64,000 bases of DNA from Bermanella sp047621325. Lineage in GTDB: Bacteria; Pseudomonadota; Gammaproteobacteria; Pseudomonadales; Oceanobacteraceae. Shown one piece after another: positions 23,982-32,255 of this stretch. A program made the translations under genes and the position numbers. The stretch spans positions 143,530 to 207,529 of the forward strand of contig JBLHLT010000005.1 of assembly GCA_047621325.1 (NCBI GenBank). Direction: 5' to 3'. Position 1 is the stretch's first letter, and every line of letters starts with the position of its first letter. The notes under the pieces are model-generated. The model saw only the letters and a list, made by a program, of their open reading frames with translations. It was not told the DNA's origin and did not search any database.

Positions 23982-26291
23982 TTAAACAGTTAATCCCTTG
24001 AAACTACATATGTATTTTACAAAAAGATCTGCGATATAATGAGCTTTATTGAATAAAACATACCTTTCCTTTTCACTAGGCACATCGCCATGGGCTCTAT
24101 CATTTCTCTCTTCCCTAAGTGTATTTAAATGATGCCCTTTTGTCACAACCCCTTCACGCACAACGCAGTTAATCATCATAAACAGTTTTGAAAGATCTTT
24201 TGAGGTCACATTCATTTTCCCAAGTTCTTTTTGTTGTTTCAAGTATGCTTTAAGTGATGTCTCAAATAATAACCCAAGCTCATATAGAGCAATATCAACA
24301 TTGTCGAGGGTCAACATATCTAATGGCCTTTTCAATGCACTTATAATTAAGCTATTTGATGTATATTGCTCTACATCAATTTTTATTGTGTCAACAGTTT
24401 CTTGATGAGAGTACACAGCATAATATTTTTTATTTTCTTGATATTGAGTAATATCTTTCATTTTATCTAGGTACTGATAAAACGTAGGTTTTTTACAATC
24501 AATAACTTTGATGACCTCGGCATATAAGTCCCCTTTAATGACAGGAATATTAGGTTGCTCAAATAAAATAGCTCTAACTTCTGCCTGAACACAATCACGA
24601 AGAAGCACTCGTTCTTTTTTTGGTTTGATTAAATCCAAGTTCGAACAAGATACAAGCTTAGATCTTTTGCCACTTTGTGAATTAATTTCTAATCCAGGCG
24701 TAACAAGTAACTTTTGTCGAATACTAGCTTCAGAAAGCTTTGTCGTTGTCACAAGTGATTTAATCAAGCAGGATAAATTAATAGGATTTGAGTTTAATAA
24801 AATATCCTTAATAGCAATTGTGAATTCTAATTCAGATACACTTCTGTTTACTTGTCTTTTTTGTGCCGCAGGTAAGCGCCATGCATTTAATGCAAACTCA
24901 TTATCTCCAACTCTAGTAAATAATTTTTTATCATTTAGGTAAACTTTTAATGATTTAACTGCTGCATCGGGTCGAATATCTTTAATTTTTTCTTCTATTT
25001 GAGAAAATTTTAGAGGTTTACCAGATTGGTGAAATACTTTTTCAATTGCTTGCACAATAGTTAGATTTGTAGAGTTTTCCCACGTTGTGAGTGCCCATTC
25101 CCCACTTTTCCCAATGGGAGAAAATCGGTTATCTGCAACAATCTGGTTTTTCAAATTAGTTTCTAAAACGGGAATGAAATTACTATTAGACTTACATAAT
25201 AAATTGATTTCTTGGTTTATTTTTGAAAAGTGCATAGGTTTTTTGTGGGATTCTAAGACTCTATATGCTTTATCTGCTGCACTTCTCAATCTTGAAAATT
25301 TGACTGTAACAACGTCACCATCATAATCGATATCTTCTATTGAAGATAACGCAATAGAAATTGACTGATTAAGAGTTTTAGAAGAGCTTTTTAATTTTTT
25401 CTTAACTAAAACAGTCAAATCAAAAATAGGAATAGGATTTACAGTGTCATAAATAACATCTAATGCTTGGAATATTCTCTCAAGATCTTTCTTTTTATAA
25501 TTTATTGACTGAATCCAAGATTCTGTTATTTTTCCTCTAAAGTCGGTAATTTTTCTAGGTATTTTGATATAGCCAAACACTTCCATAAATAGGTCAAAAT
25601 ATTCTTTTGGGAGTATTTCATTAAATTTATCATACAGAACGCGTTCGGCATCGGTTCTCTGCAGAATGGGATTAAAATTTCCAAAGCGCTCTAAGACATC
25701 ATTAAAATTTTCTATAAGGATAGAGCATATTTTCCATCCTTTGGTTTTAAGCTCCCCCGTCAATAACAAAGCTAACTGCTTTATTATATTTGATTCTATT
25801 TGACGTATCCGTTCTCTGCTCACATCATAGAAAGTGCCTAAATCTTCTAAGGTATATTGCTTATTTTCGTTAAGACCGAATCTTTTATTTATAATATCTA
25901 TATCACGATCATAACTCTTCTTATGCTTTTCAGTTAAATATAATTCAATAATCGCAGGGAAAGCTTCAACAAGATTACCTTTTGCAGAAGATAAAAACTC
26001 ATCACGACCATCTATAAGCTTTTTAAATTCGCATTCTGTCGCTTTCTCTACAATTTGGATAAATAACTTTATAGAGGAGTTACTATCTACAATTGTTTTT
26101 TCTCCAATGCCTTCCATAGTAGGGAAATTTTTAAATATTATTGAAATAGCTTCGTAACTATTTTTTGCATTCTGAGCTTTGACTATATTAACTGCTCTTT
26201 TAGGCAAACCTATCGATTCAACAGGAATTTTTTCAGCCCTATTAACAAAAGTTGTTGAAAAGTATTCCTTGTCTATATTCTCAATTAACAT
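23982..26291 (-). CDS. Cassette gene: sigma70 region 4 / alpha-CTD-like / winged-helix / R-x4-H protein, 769 aa
   Basis: Domains visible, in order: about residues 20-80, an HhH segment like the RNA polymerase alpha C-terminal domain (IGLPKRAVNIVKAQN ... MEGIGEKTI); 130-175, sigma70 region 4 (INKRFGLN, YTLEDLGTFYDVSRERIRQI); 335-402 and 410-472, two winged-helix repeats resembling HARE-HTH (AYRVLESHKKPMHFSKI; AIEKVFHQSGKPLKFSQI); 560-630, a possible further HTH; 650-765, a helical domain with RNDRAHG, an R-x4-H motif as in HEPN or DUF4145-like domains. It lies between two attC sites, is very AT-rich, and is unusually large for a cassette. No known name; domains are from motif recognition. It could be a transcription-linked defence or regulatory protein. 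Confidence 0.72.
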   Translation of the reverse strand: MLIENIDKEYFSTTFVNRAEKIPVESIGLPKRAVNIVKAQNAKNSYEAISIIFKNFPTMEGIGEKTIVDSNSSIKLFIQIVEKATECEFKKLIDGRDEFLSSAKGNLVEAFPAIIELYLTEKHKKSYDRDIDIINKRFGLNENKQYTLEDLGTFYDVSRERIRQIESNIIKQLALLLTGELKTKGWKICSILIENFNDVLERFGNFNPILQRTDAERVLYDKFNEILPKEYFDLFMEVFGYIKIPRKITDFRGKITESWIQSINYKKKDLERIFQALDVIYDTVNPIPIFDLTVLVKKKLKSSSKTLNQSISIALSSIEDIDYDGDVVTVKFSRLRSAADKAYRVLESHKKPMHFSKINQEINLLCKSNSNFIPVLETNLKNQIVADNRFSPIGKSGEWALTTWENSTNLTIVQAIEKVFHQSGKPLKFSQIEEKIKDIRPDAAVKSLKVYLNDKKLFTRVGDNEFALNAWRLPAAQKRQVNRSVSELEFTIAIKDILLNSNPINLSCLIKSLVTTTKLSEASIRQKLLVTPGLEINSQSGKRSKLVSCSNLDLIKPKKERVLLRDCVQAEVRAILFEQPNIPVIKGDLYAEVIKVIDCKKPTFYQYLDKMKDITQYQENKKYYAVYSHQETVDTIKIDVEQYTSNSLIISALKRPLDMLTLDNVDIALYELGLLFETSLKAYLKQQKELGKMNVTSKDLSKLFMMINCVVREGVVTKGHHLNTLREERNDRAHGDVPSEKERYVLFNKAHYIADLFVKYICSFKGLTV

Positions 26292-26315
26292 ACATACATC
26301 CAGTTATGTTTAAAA

Positions 26316-26419
26316 ATCTAACGCCCACTTAAGGGGCAAAATAGAGTTGGCTAAAATAGGTGAACGTAGTGAACAAAACAGCCAACTTTATTTTGTCCCT
26401 CTTTAAGTTCTTGTTATGT
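26316..26419 (-). repeat. Integron attC site 2
   Basis: Outer boxes ATCTAAC (26316-26322) and GTTATGT (26413-26419) bound a 104-bp imperfect palindrome. The arms GGGGCAAAATAGAGTTGGCT and AGCCAACTTTATTTTGTCCC pair. It lies 5 bp from the stop of the 96-aa cassette gene. It is similar in its inner part to attC 1, as expected for neighbours in one array. Confidence 0.88.
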
Positions 26420-26424
26420 TTTAC

Positions 26425-26715
26425 TTATATACCACTATGAGATGCAATCAAAATAGTAAATGCTATAGAGAAAACACCAAATATTAGTAACGTTTTAATT
26501 AATGCCATTGTGTGATTTTGCCAACCTTTTAACTTAAATGACCGAACCCAAGTTAAGACAATTGCGACTAAGAAAAATGCCAAAGCCAAATATATAATAT
26601 AACGACCAAATGAAAAATAATAATGACCCGTACTGGGATTGAAAAGTAGCGCAGTAGTTACTGTACATAACGCGAAACCTAAAAAACCGAAAAACTTATC
26701 AAGCCTATAATCCAT
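26425..26715 (-). CDS. Cassette gene: small membrane protein
   Basis: This 96-residue protein has three hydrophobic segments (about 5-22, 33-55 and 70-92) and no recognised family. I place the start at the ATG at 26715 (MDYRLDKFFGF), 7 nt after ACGAGAG. Longer frames begin inside the upstream attC site. It is flanked by attC 3 upstream and attC 2 downstream, so it is a complete single-gene cassette of about 420 bp. Function unknown. Confidence 0.6.
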   Translation of the reverse strand: MDYRLDKFFGFLGFALCTVTTALLFNPSTGHYYFSFGRYIIYLALAFFLVAIVLTWVRSFKLKGWQNHTMALIKTLLIFGVFSIAFTILIASHSGI

Positions 26716-26732
26716 CACAAAACTCTCGTAAA

Positions 26733-26838
26733 ACATAACGCTCGGCTCACCGAGCAAATTTTTGATGGCGGTTTTTGTGCGTATTTTTGCACAAAAAAGT
26801 GACAGCGGAAATTTGTCCGTTGCAGCCGCTTGTTATGG
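26733..26838 (-). repeat. Integron attC site 3
   Basis: Outer boxes ACATAAC (26733-26739) and GTTATGG (26832-26838) bound a 106-bp palindrome. Arms TAACGCTCGGCT and the opposite AGCCGCTTGTTA pair, and an inner GTATTTTTGCACAAAAAAGTG hairpin lies between them. It follows the MltR-like gene stop by 2 bp. It is unlike sites 1 and 2 in its inner part. Confidence 0.82.
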
Positions 26839-26840
26839 CT

Positions 26841-27422
26841 TTACTCTTCATTCTTAACTGGCTTAAGTCCCATGAATCCTGCATTTTTTGGAGGAGGATT
26901 ATCATTTGTGTAATACCACCTTGAATCAGGAACCCAGTTTCGTGTCTCCCTTTGCTCCTTAGCAACCCATTCAGGTCGGTAGTACAGCCTAAGCACAATA
27001 CAAACTATCGCATTTACAAGCCTAAATCGTGCTGTATTAGTTGGATGATCACTTCCTTCTGGCAAAGAGGACTTAAGGCTTGTACATAGCCCTTTTATTC
27101 TTTCATCTTCAAATGATAAGCCGTGTCGTACGTGTGCAAACTCATTTCTTATTTTTCGAATTAGACCAATCTCTTGGTACTCAAATTGATCAATTAATCC
27201 AAGGGCATAAGTTAATTCAATTCTTGCAGAAAGAGCTCCCAATGGAGCGTTAGCATCACTTAGTAATTTTTTTGTTGCTTTAGATTTTATAAAGTATGAC
27301 TCAAGCGTTTTGGAAAGTTTCTCATCAATAAGAGCTGCACCAACTAAAGGCAACCCTCTATCAGTTTCACTTTGAAGTTCCTTTACAAAGCTTGCTAAGT
27401 CTTCAGCATGCTCTACTAGCAT
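26841..27422 (-). CDS. Cassette gene: MltR-like (mannitol-repressor domain) protein
   Basis: This 193-residue protein has the MltR-family core: TDRGLPLVGAALIDEKL, APLGALSARIELTYALGLI, and LIRKIRNEFAHVRHGLSF. The last contains an R-x4-H motif (about residues 92-97), like that in the neighbouring 769-residue protein. MltR itself represses mannitol genes through MtlR-type contacts, but many relatives sit in mobile DNA with no sugar genes, as here. CAGGAG precedes the ATG. The cassette begins at the GTTATGG-like boundary (27438-27444). The 70 C-terminal residues are low in recognisable structure. Confidence 0.7.
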   Translation of the reverse strand: MLVEHAEDLASFVKELQSETDRGLPLVGAALIDEKLSKTLESYFIKSKATKKLLSDANAPLGALSARIELTYALGLIDQFEYQEIGLIRKIRNEFAHVRHGLSFEDERIKGLCTSLKSSLPEGSDHPTNTARFRLVNAIVCIVLRLYYRPEWVAKEQRETRNWVPDSRWYYTNDNPPPKNAGFMGLKPVKNEE

Positions 27423-27437
27423 TTAACTCTCCTGACG

Positions 27438-27600
27438 CCATAACATTTTAATCGTGCGCGTGCTCATTTTTGCAGTTTCTATAACTACTCAAAAATAACG
27501 AAAAAATTACATTAAAACAGCAACTTACAAGTACTTTAACACCAATCATATTTGTAAAAACGAGCGCGCAAAATAATTTAAAAATAACGGGGTCTCGTTA
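27438..27600 (-). repeat. Degenerate attC-like or attI-side region
   Basis: It begins with CCATAAC, the expected boundary box upstream of the MltR cassette. It contains an inverted repeat (TGCGCGTGCTCATTTTTGCA at 27456-27475 region and TGTAAAAACGAGCGCGCA about 75 bp later) and ends near CGTTATTT. The outer box on the far side is a poor match, so this is either a decayed long attC or the remains of the attachment region next to a lost integrase. No integrase gene is visible anywhere in the window. Confidence 0.4.
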
Positions 27601-27900
27601 TTTCGGTTGTTGTTTTTGTAAGCCCATGAATTTAAAGCATTTTCGATTTATTAACTAGGTGAAAACGAGCCTTATTGTCAAATTTTTCAAGCGCAGTTTC
27701 CTTAAAAAGGCCAAAAACCAAAATAATCTGTTTATATACACTACTTTCACTGCGGCTAATGTGACCACTAGAAAACACCAAACAAAGTTTTGGTGCGCTT
27801 TTTTAAAATACTTAATCAAGTAATTTGCTCGCATTGCTTAGTGTGTTTTCACTGACGGGTTGGAGTTCGTATTAATTTATGCCGGTATATTTGAAGAGCA

Positions 27901-27947
27901 ATTCACTCGCTGCGCTCACGGGGCACTCTGGGTGCGAGTTCGTACAG
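27901..27947 (+). repeat. REP-like unit (family 1), extended copy
   Basis: The segment CACTCGCTGCGCTCACGG followed by GGCACTCTGGGTGCGAG and TTCGTACAG shares its first part with the hairpin at 32384-32420. Its last 18 bases are the exact inverse of CTGTACGAACTCGCACCC at 32256-32273. It thus links the two forms of this repeat. Confidence 0.65.
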
Positions 27948-28006
27948 TATATTAGCTGAAATAAAAACAACATTAGTAAAATCAAACCCAATCCCCACAA
28001 AAAAGC

Positions 28007-28017
28007 CCGCATAAGCG
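28007..28017 (+). repeat. Target site duplication, left copy (IS4-family element)
   Basis: CCGCATAAGCG is repeated exactly at 29440-29450 on the other side of the element. The 11-bp length is typical of IS4-group insertions. Confidence 0.92.
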
Positions 28018-28056
28018 CAATGCTGTTCACTTAAGCATTTCAAAGCATAAAAAGTT

Positions 28057-28090
28057 AAAATCCAGCTTCTAAATAGACGCTGGATTTTTT
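28057..28090 (+). terminator. Terminator-like hairpin immediately before the transposase ATG
   Basis: AAAATCCAGC and GCTGGATTTT pair around a 12-nt loop, followed by further T residues. The ATG begins one base after the T-tract. It can stop transcripts entering from outside the element and would also mask the start region of any transcript that passes through. Confidence 0.75.
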
Positions 28091-28091
28091 T

Positions 28092-29426
28092 ATGCCTCTC
28101 CACCAAACATTACTGGAAATTGACGATTTACATCAGTTTTCTGATACCTCAACTTTTACTCAAAATATTCCTGTTGAATGGATTGAATCTGCACTTACTC
28201 TTACTTCTAAAGCAATGATTCGTCGACGTCGCCTTCCCAGTGATCAAGTGCTTTGGCTAGTGATAGGCATGGCTCTCTTTAGAGAAGAAAACATTGGAGA
28301 GGTAGCAAGGCGACTTAACATTTGCTCCCAAGATCTTGCTGGCGAAAGTCTCCTTGCGAAAAGTGGTGTTTCAAATGCAAGGCAGCGACTGGGTTCAGAA
28401 CCACTGCAGTGGCTATTTGAAAAAACAGGGAACCACTGGGGTCAAGAACGATACACAGATGATGACTGGAATGGGTTACAAGTTATGGCCATTGATGGCG
28501 CACTATTTAGAACTCAAGATACCCCAGAATTACGAGAGCACTTTGGTTCAGGCAATACCAGTACAGCTAGACAAACCCCTTATCCGGTTATGAGGATGGT
28601 TGCATTAATGAATGCCCGATCTCACCTTATTCTGGATGCTGAAATCGCACCTTATCGATCGAGTGAAATCAGGTTGGCAGAAGGCATCATTAATAAAATC
28701 CCAAATCATTCAATTACGCTACTAGATAAGGGGTTCTGGAGCGCTGATTTACTCATCAGCTTACAAGAATCTGGACCAGCCAAACACTGGATGGTACCTG
28801 CTCGTAAGAATGCTGTGTATGAAGAAATTGAACGATATAACGAGCAAGATCGATTGGTGCAAATGAAGGTATCGCCTCAAGCACGTAAACGGAATCCCAG
28901 CCTACCTGAAACTTGGCAAGTTCGAGCGGTTAGTTATGAAGTAAACGGTACAGAAAAAACTGTTTTTACGTCGTTGCCATATGCTCAATATCCAACGGAT
29001 CAGCTGGTTAATCTTTATCACGAGCGCTGGGAAATTGAACTAGGGTTTAGAGACATTAAAAGCTCAATGCTCAATAACGCAATGACACTTCGAAGCAAAA
29101 AAGTAGACTTGGTATATCAAGAGGCATGGGGGATATTGCTTGCTTACAACGTCATTAGAAGGGAGGCTAGTCAGGCCGCTGAAGCCTTTGAGCGGTTACC
29201 GAGTGACATCAGTTTTAAAGCGGCTTACGGAGTGATCGCATCTGAATTAATTATAATGGCGGGAGCGGATTCAACATCGAAAACGGGAAGAAGGTTAGGA
29301 GATTTAAGGTCAGGAGTAGCCAGTTTGTGTATCAAAAGTAAGCCTCGCCCATCAAGACCAAGGATGGTCAAAATGAGCAAGACAAGATACCCAATAAATA
29401 AGAAAGCTGCTCCCTTAAAACCTTAA
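28092..29426 (+). CDS. IS4-family transposase
   Basis: This 444-residue DDE transposase has the N-terminal DNA-binding region (RRRRLPSDQVLWLVIGMALF) and ARQRLGSEPLQWLFE. The catalytic Asp motifs are AIDGALFRTQDTPE and LLDKGFWS. The C-terminal Y-x2-R-W-E-IE-x-GFR-D-I-K motif with the catalytic Glu appears as YHERWEIELGFRDIKSSM. It catalyses cut-and-paste movement of the surrounding element. Length and motif spacing match InsG of E. coli IS4. No frameshift or internal stop is seen. No obvious ribosome site precedes the ATG, which follows a terminator-like hairpin, consistent with low expression. Confidence 0.95.
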   Translation: MPLHQTLLEIDDLHQFSDTSTFTQNIPVEWIESALTLTSKAMIRRRRLPSDQVLWLVIGMALFREENIGEVARRLNICSQDLAGESLLAKSGVSNARQRLGSEPLQWLFEKTGNHWGQERYTDDDWNGLQVMAIDGALFRTQDTPELREHFGSGNTSTARQTPYPVMRMVALMNARSHLILDAEIAPYRSSEIRLAEGIINKIPNHSITLLDKGFWSADLLISLQESGPAKHWMVPARKNAVYEEIERYNEQDRLVQMKVSPQARKRNPSLPETWQVRAVSYEVNGTEKTVFTSLPYAQYPTDQLVNLYHERWEIELGFRDIKSSMLNNAMTLRSKKVDLVYQEAWGILLAYNVIRREASQAAEAFERLPSDISFKAAYGVIASELIIMAGADSTSKTGRRLGDLRSGVASLCIKSKPRPSRPRMVKMSKTRYPINKKAAPLKP

Positions 29427-29439
29427 GTGAACAGCATTG

Positions 29440-29450
29440 CCGCATAAGCG
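29440..29450 (+). repeat. Target site duplication, right copy
   Basis: CCGCATAAGCG is identical to 28007-28017. Removing the IS and one copy restores AGCCCGCATAAGCGGGCT, a perfect hairpin with flanking A and T tracts. Confidence 0.92.
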
Positions 29451-29466
29451 GGCTATTTGTTTTAGC
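29440..29466 (-). terminator. dcd terminator, right half, split by the IS
   Basis: The original minus-strand terminator (AGCCCGC TTAT GCGGGCT then TTTTTTG) lies downstream of dcd. Its right part is here and its left arm plus T-tract at 28001-28010, now 1.4 kb away. Each half keeps only a tiny CGC-ATAA-GCG dyad. Confidence 0.8.
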
Positions 29467-29499
29467 AATTAAGCTATTTAATTCATCAAACCAAACGGG

Positions 29500-30081
29500 T
29501 TAATCATCACCCATACGCGATGAGATGGCACCTTGCTGATTGCGATATTTTGCATTTTCGCGCAGGCGATATGGGCGTTGTGCTGGGCTTGATAACGTCT
29601 CGAACGATAACGCACAAATAATCATCTCTGGGCGCAAGGCTAATGGCATTTTGCCTAGGTTGTAGAATTCTAAAACCACCTGCCCTTTCCAACCGGGGTC
29701 GATGCGCCCTGCTGTTACGTGCACCATTAAACCCAAACGAGCTAAACTTGAGCGACCATCTAACCAGCCAACTAAGTCGTCCGGAATCTCTACCGCTTCT
29801 AAAGTGGACCCCAATACTAGCTCACCTGGGTGAATAAAGAGGGCATCATCACCTTCTATAATAATTTCTTTGCCCATCACGCGGTCGATGTTTTTGTTTA
29901 GCTCATCACGATCGCCGGATAAATCCAAAAACGGTACCGAGTTATTGCTAAATACACGAAAGCTATTTGCCAAACGTAAATCAACGCTGATGCCCGAAAT
30001 GGCCTTTTGCTCCGGTTGCGGAGTCAATTTAATATGGCCACTTTCTAGTGCCGCTTCGATATCACTATCACTTAAACGCAT
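29500..30081 (-). CDS. dcd: dCTP deaminase
   Basis: This 193-residue enzyme deaminates dCTP to dUTP, feeding dTMP synthesis through dUTPase. Seen motifs are ISVDLRLANSFRVF, the nucleotide-binding LDGRSSLARLGLMVH, and GWKGQVVLEFYNLG containing the catalytic glutamate. Length matches the E. coli enzyme. The monofunctional form is expected, since a separate dUTPase is normal in this group. It is close to apbC-metG, as in Pseudomonas, but tmcA is inserted between. Its downstream terminator has been disrupted by the IS. Confidence 0.96.
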   Translation of the reverse strand: MRLSDSDIEAALESGHIKLTPQPEQKAISGISVDLRLANSFRVFSNNSVPFLDLSGDRDELNKNIDRVMGKEIIIEGDDALFIHPGELVLGSTLEAVEIPDDLVGWLDGRSSLARLGLMVHVTAGRIDPGWKGQVVLEFYNLGKMPLALRPEMIICALSFETLSSPAQRPYRLRENAKYRNQQGAISSRMGDD

Positions 30082-30162
30082 GCAAAGCCTACAAACTTAG
30101 TTACAATTGGGGCGGATTCTAGCAGATTCTATAAACCCAGTAACAGGTAATCCCCCTTTATT

Positions 30163-32238
30163 ATGCAGACATGGTTGTCCCAGCTTTCCGCCAGCAGTAA
30201 GGCTCGCCAACACAGACAGGTGATTTGGCTTGCGGGCGATCATCATTGGGCGTGGCAGTTGATCAATCCTTGGCTTTCACAATTCAAGCGCAACATCTAT
30301 GTAGGCCAAGCGGAACTTAAACACGCTTATTTAACCTGCACCAAAGCCAGCAAACCCAATACCTTACTAGGTTACGAAAGCGACAACGTTGTATTTGATG
30401 CCCACCACGGGTTGTTCCCCGATGCGCTTTCCGCCATAGCCGGTACTTTATTACCCGGCGGCTTTTTATTTTTGCTCACCCCACCTTTAAAGGATTACCC
30501 ACTATTTAGCGATGAGTTTGCCAAGGGCCGTACTAGCCTTGGCTTTGAAGATCAGTGCAATAACCAGCACACCATTAAACGCCTGCTTGGTTGTGCTGCC
30601 AATCATCAGGTTTTAATCCTTGAGCAAGCCCACCCGCAGCATCTCGATAATTTACTTACAACCTTTGGTGCCAATGAATCAAACACACTAGGCAAAGCTG
30701 AATCCATAAATCTAAAAGGTATAAATACACTTATTAAGACGAATAATGGACAATTAGATGTGTTTAAACGCGTATTAAATTTATTTAATGAACTCAATAT
30801 CCCCAACCCTATACCGGCTGAAGCTGATAACTCCCAAACCCCTCCTGCCCAACAACTTCACGTTATCACCGCTGATCGCGGGCGCGGCAAATCACACCTA
30901 CTGGGCATGCTGGCTGATTACTTTATAAACTCGTCAAAAGATAACGGTATAAACTATTTTATATGCGCACCCAACAAGGCATCCACCAGCTCGGTTTATA
31001 AGCATTTAAACGAGCCCACTAAACAGCTACTGCAGTTTGTGGCACCCGAACGGTTGATGGATTCGGCCAAGCCGAACGACATCATTTTGATTGATGAAGC
31101 CGCCAGCTTGCCCATCGGCCAGCTTATTAAGTGGAGCCAGCACTTTACCCGTATCATTATGGCCACCACTACCCACGGCTATGAAGGCACAGGCAAGGGC
31201 TTTCAAATTCGGTTTTTCGACCACCTTAATCAACAAGCCGCTAATGGTCACTTTTCTTGGCAACAACACACGCTGACCGAACCTGTACGCTACGCAAGCA
31301 ATGACCCACTAGAACGCTGGCTGTTTGATGCTTTTTGTTTAGACAGCGAACCAAGCGCCCTCGCTTTTTCACAGAGTGAAATTAAGCAGGCATTGAATAC
31401 ATTAGAAATCACGTATTTAACTAAGGCCGCCCTAAGTGAATCGCCTAACTTGCTTAAACAAGTTTTTGCCTTATTGGTACAAGCCCATTATCAGACCAAA
31501 CCCAGTGACTTGCGTGACTTACTCGACGCACCGGGGCTGCATTTATTTGCGCAACTTATCTCAATTAACAATACACAACATGTGATTGGCGTGTGCTTAT
31601 TTAGTGATGAAGGCCCCATTGCACATTCAGCCAGCTCTCACGAAGACTTGCATCAGGATATTTTAAACGGCTACCGTCGACCCAAAGGTCACTTAATGCC
31701 ACAAGTTATGGCACATCACATGGGGGCAACCTCTGCACTGAATTTAAAAGGCGCGCGCATTGTACGCATCGCAACACTTGAAAACATTCAACGCTGCGGT
31801 TTAGGCAGCCAGTTATTAAAAACAGTCTCAGATCACTGTAAAGAAAATCAATACGATTACGTCGGCTCTAGCTTTGCCGACACGCAAGACGTAAGACACT
31901 TTTGGTTTAAAAATGAATTCAAATTAATTAGGCAAGGCAACAAGCAAGACAAAGCCAGTGGCACACAATCCGCTTTAGTCATGTACGGGCTATCTACAGA
32001 GGGCATAAAACTAGAAGCGGAAAACGTACATTTCTTTGAACGCCAGAGCTTGCCCATTGATAGCTCTGGTGATTTAAAGCCCACTGACGCAATTTTGCTG
32101 CATGCTTTTTTAGAACATAGCGGCAGTTACGAATCAGCCAAAGTGATTTTAAAACGCATTAAGGGGTTTGATTTAACGCTACCCAGAAAGGCGAGCAAAG
32201 AATTAAAGCTTGAGATAAAAGATTGGCTTGGGGTTTGA
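30163..32238 (+). CDS. tmcA: tRNA(Met) cytidine acetyltransferase
   Basis: This 691-residue protein forms N4-acetylcytidine at the wobble position of elongator tRNA-Met. Three modules are visible: an N-terminal DUF1726-like domain; an RNA-helicase-like ATPase with Walker A ADRGRGKSHLLG near residue 240 and Walker B ILIDEAASLP near 308; and a GNAT acetyltransferase domain (RIATLENIQRCGLGSQLL near 535). A tRNA-binding tail follows. The gene is divergent from dcd with 80 bp between them. Two REP-like structures follow the stop. Confidence 0.9.
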   Translation: MQTWLSQLSASSKARQHRQVIWLAGDHHWAWQLINPWLSQFKRNIYVGQAELKHAYLTCTKASKPNTLLGYESDNVVFDAHHGLFPDALSAIAGTLLPGGFLFLLTPPLKDYPLFSDEFAKGRTSLGFEDQCNNQHTIKRLLGCAANHQVLILEQAHPQHLDNLLTTFGANESNTLGKAESINLKGINTLIKTNNGQLDVFKRVLNLFNELNIPNPIPAEADNSQTPPAQQLHVITADRGRGKSHLLGMLADYFINSSKDNGINYFICAPNKASTSSVYKHLNEPTKQLLQFVAPERLMDSAKPNDIILIDEAASLPIGQLIKWSQHFTRIIMATTTHGYEGTGKGFQIRFFDHLNQQAANGHFSWQQHTLTEPVRYASNDPLERWLFDAFCLDSEPSALAFSQSEIKQALNTLEITYLTKAALSESPNLLKQVFALLVQAHYQTKPSDLRDLLDAPGLHLFAQLISINNTQHVIGVCLFSDEGPIAHSASSHEDLHQDILNGYRRPKGHLMPQVMAHHMGATSALNLKGARIVRIATLENIQRCGLGSQLLKTVSDHCKENQYDYVGSSFADTQDVRHFWFKNEFKLIRQGNKQDKASGTQSALVMYGLSTEGIKLEAENVHFFERQSLPIDSSGDLKPTDAILLHAFLEHSGSYESAKVILKRIKGFDLTLPRKASKELKLEIKDWLGV

Positions 32239-32255
32239 GCGGCACCACATAAGAC

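Larger units (their letters stand above)
27601..28017. other. Gene-free stretch between cassettes and the IS
   Basis: No coding frame is credible here; a minus-strand frame at 27903-28106 crosses the IS end and is rejected. It holds a REP-like unit (27901-27947) and, at the right end, the left half of the dcd terminator with the target duplication. The remainder is AT-rich with no recognised signal. Confidence 0.5.
28018..29439 (+). mobile_element. Intact IS4-family insertion sequence, 1422 bp
   Basis: The ends are 18-bp perfect terminal inverted repeats, CAATGCTGTTCACTTAAG at the left and its complement at the right, much like the IS4 ends as I recall them. The length matches IS4 (about 1.43 kb), and one transposase gene fills it. 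An 11-bp target duplication flanks it. It inserted within the loop-proximal half of the dcd terminator hairpin. Intact ends, exact duplication and an unbroken transposase suggest a recent insertion. Confidence 0.95.

Noticed and set aside
26747..26998. Minus-strand frame of 83 residues
   Set aside because: Overlaps the MltR-like gene and attC 3 in another frame, with no credible product.
27903..28106. Minus-strand frame of 67 residues across the IS left end
   Set aside because: It is formed by joining host and IS sequence and contains REP-like DNA; no homology.
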